Source: Paraspadella gotoi (Eukaryota > Chaetognatha). From it: a DNA stretch of 64,000 nucleotides. Of the stretch, positions 58,124-64,000 are shown in pieces. Each line of letters begins with the position of its first letter. The stretch's first letter is position 1. The stretch lies in NCBI GenBank assembly GCA_051294375.1, contig CM119267.1:25869293-25933292 (forward strand). The letters are read 5' to 3'. The notes under the pieces were generated by a model. That model was given only the letters and a program-made list of their open reading frames with translations, searched no databases and had not been told where the DNA came from. The translations under genes and the position numbers were made by a program.

Positions 58124-59071
58124 GGCCAGGATCACTCAACCTAAATTGTAGAAATCTTAATTTACTGTATCCTTAATTCATTTTCTCATATCTGTAAGAG
58201 GTTTCTTATTGAAAAATAATCGAAAACTTTTAAAAATCTACATAAAATGTTCATAAAAATTTGAACAAAATTTTTTCTTCGTAAAACTAGATTTTCAAGA
58301 GAAAATAATTTTTATATGTAAGCTAAATTTCCACAACTAAATTTTTAACTTAAAAACTGATTCTTTACAGTAAGCTCAATTTCTACTTCTTATATTTAAT
58401 TCTTTCCTTTGGTACAAGTACATACTGGAGTTGTATCACTAATAAGTCTATAATAAACTACTCTACACATTTCCAGACGAGTTTTTATACTTTTGTGAGT
58501 TTTATGAGTTTAAAAACATCATCGAATTTATTTCAATTTGACTTTTTACTTTATGTAAAATGTTTAATGAGTTTAATGAGTTACAGAATTTGACTTTCTT
58601 GACGAAGTGAAGTTAAAACACGAAGAGTTGCAGCCTCAAAACCGATGGACTCTTCTGAAGAAAAAAATATCTTGGCAAGAAAGGAAAGGTGGGGGAGATT
58701 CTATGAGCTCGCTTTTGAAAAAAATGTTTTTCGTTTCAAAGATATCAAGGAATTAATCCCAAAAATATGATTAAATAATCAAATTTTAAATGAAGGAAGG
58801 AAAATTTTGTAAGTATCTTTCATAGAATTGGAGTTCGTGACCTAAAGGTAATTCATGCCAAATTTTATGAGAAACCGCCTTACCGTTTGGGCTGCCAACT
58901 CTTCAAATAGGTTTCTTTATTTTATATAGTACCAAAAAAAAATCGAAAAAACGATGACGCCTTTGAAAAAAATAGTAAAGTGAATACATTTTCGAGAATC
59001 GTCAGGAGCTCTCCTTCGAAATCCGAGCTCCGTTTTAGCCTAATTATATTTGAATTGAGTTATCCCGGACC
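58124..59071. mobile_element. TTAA-flanked MITE (copy 3, within the duplicated segment)
   Basis: Same borders with TTAA at 58120-58123 and 59072-59075. It is the duplicate-copy-2 counterpart of 54063-55003. Confidence 0.75.
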
Positions 59072-60034
59072 TTAAAATCATAAACACAACGAAAAGAAAG
59101 AATCGTAATGTCTGATAAAATTATGCAAAAAAAACGATGACTTCCATCCGTCCCGTCCCACCTTAGCAAAAATTACTCGTGATTGGATGGATGGATTGCG
59201 AATGAAATTTTGTGTGTGAGTAGGGAAGTGTGTGATTGAGCTGGATATGAAGTTTCGATTGGAATCGTGCTGCGAGTGCGAAAAGAGTTTTAAATGGAAA
59301 AAAGAAATTCACAATTTGAACACGCTACCTTACTCATGAGGTGATGAGGCGAATTGACCTGAAATTTTGTATGTGGGTTGAAAGTGTGTGATTAAAGCTG
59401 GAAATCAAGTTTAAATAGAATCGTCTAGGTGGAAATGAGTTTAAAAAAGTCAAAACATGTCCAAATAAAAACAAATCATCATTGTCGCTAACAAATTTTG
59501 CTATTTCTTCTAATCTCAAACACAACAAAACGAAAGAATTCGATACAATAAATGGAAAAATATTAAAAACCTTGTTTCACTAATTGATTATGCTTCTTTT
59601 TCTTTTATATATAAATGTAAATGCAAGATGTATTTATTAAATAATCAGTTAATTAACTCAATTAGTTAATTCATTAATAAATAATTATTAATCGGTTAAT
59701 TAATCAATCAATTATTCAATCAATTTATTTAGTTATCTATAAATTAATTATTCAATCAATCAATTTATTTATTTAATCAATCAAGTCAATTGTTATCGGC
59801 ATTATTGTCGTCATCGCCATCATTGTTGGTTGCCTTTATTGTGGTCAGTGACGAAAAGACCTAAAAGCAAATATTTCAGATGAAATTAATTAATTTATTA
59901 ATTAAATTAATTATTTTAGTTTATATTAATTAATTAATTAATTACCGCTAATGATTGTAGGTTCAAACTTGTTTTATATAGTTTTGATTGGGGCTTACAT
60001 TTTTTTTTAAATAAAAACTACTACGAATTACGAT

Positions 60035-60826
60035 AGATTTTTATAAAAGTGTGCGACATAAGTAAGTAAAAAAAAATTAAATATGGCTTCTCATCTTTAG
60101 GATCTTTACAATTATCATATTTTTTTATATGGATTAGACACTAGACCTTTGCCATATATGAAAAGTTTGAAATAAAAAAACGAGTATTGTGTAAAAGGTG
60201 CCCATACATCATATGAAATTTTTTGAACATTTTTTTCAAAAAAAAATTTAACAGTAAAATGCTGCCAACTTTGAAAAAAAATGAAAAAAAATGGTAAAAA
60301 TAGACTTTTTGCTAAATATCTTTAAAAGCTTTATATGCTAGAGGGACGAAACCCAAACTATCTTGTAGAGTGGAAAAAATTGACTATGTTACATACTCGC
60401 CATTATAAATTAAGTTAGTTTTTTACTAAGGAAAATTTTTTTTAAAACCTATTGTTTTGGGTCAATTTTGATAAAATTTTAAAAAAATGATATTTTTAAC
60501 AATGTTCATGAAATATTTTGTAAAAAAATTATGGCGAATCGAATATAAAGATAATTGCCTTTTGTTTGCTGAAAGAATTTTTTAAAAAGATTATCGGTTA
60601 AAAAGTTATAATTTTTTTAAATTAAAAAAAAAATCACTTTCTTAATAATTATTTTTTATTTAACTAGGCTACTAGAGTGAACACTTAGCAGTAAATGAAA
60701 AAAATAGTAAATCTGATTTGACAATGGTAACTTTAATATTTTGTCTCACCAGGTCATTAAAGTTTTTTTTTAATTTTTATCATTTTATAATGTAATTATG
60801 ACTTTTAAATAAGGTAGTTTTTTAAA
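60035..60826 (+). repeat. Direct repeat left of the N run
   Basis: It begins 'gatttttataaaagtgtgcg' and matches 61540-62350 over its length ('ggattagacactagaccttt', 'aaatatctttaaaagcttta', 'gaaagaattttttaaaaaga'). AT-rich and non-coding. The N run starts where the copy ends. Confidence 0.85.
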
Positions 60827-60851
60827 NNNNNNNNNNNNNNNNNNNNNNNNN

Positions 60852-61535
60852 TATGATCTGGGCGTTAATTGTGTTAGTTTCGTTTAGATCGATAGAATTT
60901 CATTGATATTCCGTGATATAGATTCTGAATTTACCTCTTCCCTGCGATTCCGCTGATTGCGGAGAGCTAACGAACGCAGTCGTGTTTAAGTTTAACATCT
61001 GATTGACAGAAGTCTTCTTGCTCTCAATCTCAAACACGTGTGGGTAAATGGAAAGGGAAAATACTTTAAATAATGTCTGTTGTAACTATTTTACTGCCAA
61101 TGTTGTATATTCTCTATTCTGCGAACCAAATTGAAGTCTTAACTCACCACTTGCTCTCCTTACACCACCCTCCTTCTTGTTTATTTCGTCTTAACGTTAC
61201 GCGGATGACTAGATGTACCTGAGTATGAAATTGTAGTGATTCTTGCAAAATGTGTTACTGTTCTGCTTTTATTATAGGTTCTAAAGAAAGATGCAAGGTT
61301 ATAGTTAAGGGTTGTTTTACATGTAGAATGTTGTGGTTCAAAAGATAACTTTTTCGAGAGCAGTCGGTCTGAACAGGCAGGAATTTGAATTACGCATAAT
61401 TAGATTAAGGGCACGATTTAGGGAACTCTAGCATAGGGAATAGAGATATGAAAAATACTAGATTTGTGATTTATTTTGCGATAATCTCTGATATATTAGG
61501 TCGCGGCGTTAAGTAGCGCTTCAAATTACGTGATA
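60852..61535. other. Unique DNA right of the N run, no gene seen
   Basis: Moderately AT-rich with no long ORF and no recognised repeat. Confidence 0.5.
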
Positions 61536-61539
61536 TTTG

Positions 61540-62350
61540 ATTTTTATAAAAGTGGTGCGATCATAGTAAGTAAAAAAAAATTAAATATTGGCTTCTCATC
61601 TTTAGGATCTTTACATTATCATATTTTTTATATGGATTAGACACTAGACCTTTGCCATATATAAATTTTGAATAAAAAAACGCAGTATTGTGTAAAAGGT
61701 GTCCCATAACATCATATGAAATTTATTTGAACATTTTTTTTCAAAAAAAAATTTACATGTTAAATGCTGCCAACTTTGAAATAAAATGAAAAAAAATAGG
61801 TAAAAAATTAGACTTTTTGCTAAATATCTTTAAAAGCTTTATTTGCTAGAGGGACAACCCAAACTATCTTTGTGAGTGGAAAAAATTGACTATGTTACAT
61901 ACCTCGCCATTATAAATTAGATATTAGTTTTTTCTAAGGAAAATTTTTTTAAAACTATTGTTTTGGTCAATTTTTGATAAATTTTAAAATGATATTTTTA
62001 ACAATGTTCATGAAATATTTTGTAAAAAAAATTATGGCGAATCGAATTAAAGAAATAATTGCCTTTTGTTTGCTGAAAGAATTTTTTAAAAAAGATTATC
62101 GGTTAAAAAGTTATAATTTTTTTAAATTAAAAAAAAATCACTTTCTTAATAATTATTTTTGTTAATTAGGTTTGAACTAAGCTAAAGGTAAAGGGAATGC
62201 ACTTTTTTTAGAGTAAATAAAAAAGTTTATGAGTAAATTCGATTTGACCAATGTAATTTAATATTGTTCTCACCCAGTCGTCGTTAAGGGTTCTTTTTTT
62301 GTTCTCAATCTTTTTATTTTAATATATTGTGAATTATGACTGTTTCTAAA
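61540..62350 (+). repeat. Direct repeat right of the N run
   Basis: Partner of 60035-60826, with small indels. Its presence on both sides of a gap suggests overlapping sequence placed twice. Confidence 0.85.
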
Positions 62351-63340
62351 TATAAGGGCTAGTTTTTTAATATTTTTTCTTATTGAAAAGAAAACTAGAA
62401 AAAATTACAGGCTATTAAGATGTTGAAGTGTAGAAAATTGAAATATTCATGTGTCGCTTATAACATAAATCATTATATTAAAGTTAATAGTAATGATCAT
62501 GTATTTCCGCATGTTTCCATATAGTTTCTCATCCTAATTTTTTGAAGAACTCAGTACAGTAAAACAGTTGTTTAAATAAAATATTAATGTGTGCAGATCA
62601 TATATCTAGATAATCCAAGAATAATATACAAAAGTAAGATTGGTTTATAAAATAAATTGTTATTGTGATAATCATAAGAGTGAAACATAGGATTATATAG
62701 CTACGACCAAAGGTGTGAGAGATCAAAAAAATAAGGAAAACCCCTATATTAGTGGTAGTGTAAATGTTCTAACATTTTAACTTTAAATTAAAAATTTCTA
62801 AAATGAGGACGAACCAACATATATTATAGACTGAGACTATGCTCACTTATTGTTATATCTGCATAACAAAATTTATTTATACTTTTCCCTCATTTACCGT
62901 CTCCCCTCTCATGCCATATTTCCTTCTCATCTAGTACCTTACTCAATCAATTGTTTAACAAATTTTCCCTAAAACGTTTTTTTTCAAGATTTTTTGCAGA
63001 TTTGCGATTCGTCTATTAAAATTGATAATAAGACAAATATCATCAATAACAACTCATTTTTTAAAAAAATTCATTTCATTAAGTGGTCAAAAATTTTTAA
63101 AAAAAGCTATATTTTAAGCTGAAAAATTAAACTTTTTTTACTATATTATCTTATTAGTTTTCTGCTCTCATTTTTTCCCATCTTAATTGAAAGAATTTTT
63201 AAAAATAATTCTATATTTTTCTTCTATCATTTCTTTGACGAGGCATTCAAATCCTGCTATCATAACACTTCGAAAAGCTATTTGAAATTTTCTTCAATTC
63301 TTTATAACAGGATTACGTTAGTATTATAATATTACCCTAG
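62351..63340. other. AT-rich DNA, nothing recognised
   Basis: No ORF longer than chance, no repeat with another copy in the window, and no RNA gene was found. Confidence 0.5.
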
Positions 63341-64000
63341 CGAGTCCTCACGTCGTTCCTACGAAATCGCAAGAAGGGACTTCTCTAATAGGAGAATATA
63401 TTCAAAGTAAAATCCTGACGCTCAGCGCCCAAATAATTTTCCACGCCTCTGGAAAAATTCGGTAAAGATACGTGTAAAAACACTCGATTCCGGATTCTGT
63501 TGCATCTGAAGGCCGCATTTTTTTTCTCTTGACGAAAGATAACCATTCATTTTGACATTCAAGACCCATCCGATCAAATGGACTGGTAGCCATGGGACAA
63601 ATCGGAAAATATTTTTTGCCAGCTGAATTCTTATATAATATATCTGAAAATAAAGCTCCTTTCTCAGTTCCGCTTAATTATACAATTGTTCAACGTCTTC
63701 ATATCAACATATGTTTGTCATGTTTACAATTAAACTTCGAATTCGAATCGATTAGCTATCTATAGTTGAAGTGCTCCTCGCAAAATTATTTCTCTCTCTT
63801 AAGAATGTTTAATTTGGTTAATTTATTAATATGAATACATTCCGAGTGTGGAACGGTGACTATAAGACCAAAATTATTATAGGCTCAAGGATTAAATATT
63901 TATAATTATAACACCAGTAAATGTTCTCAGCGACCCAGGAGCATAGATGCGATGCACAGGTTTCTAAGAGTTTTCAACCGGGGTAGTTTCCCAGTTTTCT
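63340..64000 (-). mobile_element. Repeat family C, third copy with the best-preserved ORF fragment, runs off the window
   Basis: Read on the minus strand, 'gccttcagatgcaacagaat' and 'ccggttgaaaactcttagaa' match family C (24640-24680 and 24258-24275). A 63-residue frame (63402-63593, minus) reads KKMRPSDATESGIECFY and then TYLYRIFPEAWKIIWALSV. The other copies have the same residues in broken frames, so the family once encoded a protein, which I cannot identify. Confidence 0.55.

Larger units (their letters stand above)
56010..60030 (+). repeat. 4-kb direct tandem duplication, copy 2, indel-rich
   Basis: It follows copy 1 with about 50 bp between and shows frequent single-base insertions and deletions, often in homopolymers. 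The distribution is the same in exons, introns and transposons, which is not what selection or ordinary decay would give. Confidence 0.88.

Overview
This is a eukaryotic, almost certainly invertebrate-animal, window from a draft scaffold with three N runs (18864-18873, 19204-19228, about 60827-60851). Evidence is that coding sequence is split by GT-AG introns and that the set of genes is animal-typical (UBL3, DNMT2, PIGA, a FAM120/CCPG-type protein, KIFBP, listerin, mitochondrial EARS2, a SLAIN protein). Exons are GC-rich and heavy in GAC/GTC/CGA/TCG codons. Introns and spacers are very AT-rich and full of transposable elements. The species cannot be named from the sequence.

Layout. 1-3546: intron carrying a DIRS-like retroelement. 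3547-6351: last three exons of a UBL3 gene whose first exon lies outside the window. 6352-9955: intergenic, with a near-perfect hairpin, a dispersed repeat and a MITE. 9956-41374: six genes on the same strand, DNMT2, PIGA, a FAM120-like gene, KIFBP, LTN1 and EARS2. 41720-53426: a SLAIN-family gene in the same orientation. 53427-64000: duplicated and repeat-rich DNA with no convincing gene.

The most interesting biological signal is the seven-gene, single-strand run from DNMT2 to SLAIN. Stop-to-start distances are only 122, 87, 60, 275, 272 and 345 nt. Splice-acceptor-like sequences (pyrimidine tract plus AG) lie just upstream of several start codons (9952-9953, 11265-11266, 14722-14723, 31748-31749, 41710-41711). 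This is what a polycistronic operon resolved by spliced-leader trans-splicing would look like. It is an inference that needs RNA evidence. Functionally the genes are unrelated housekeeping genes (tRNA methylation, GPI anchor synthesis, kinesin regulation, ribosome quality control, mitochondrial tRNA charging, microtubule plus-end tracking), which is common in animal operons.

Transposable elements shape the genes. A 4.28 kb hAT-type element with an 8-bp target duplication sits in SLAIN intron 5. TTAA-flanked MITEs occur in FAM120-like intron 3 and downstream of SLAIN. A 1 kb foldback element fills PIGA intron 1. The tail of a dispersed repeat abuts, and seems to supply, the acceptor of PIGA exon 3. 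A tRNA-derived SINE lies in EARS2 intron 4.

Parts of the window look like assembly artefacts. An indel-rich inverted copy of FAM120-like exon 3 and its intron (20915-23590 against 16640-18862) and an indel-rich tandem copy of 4 kb covering SLAIN exons 8-10 (56010-60030 against 51960-55960) both look like uncorrected long reads used to fill gaps. The coding exons described here are outside the noisy copies.
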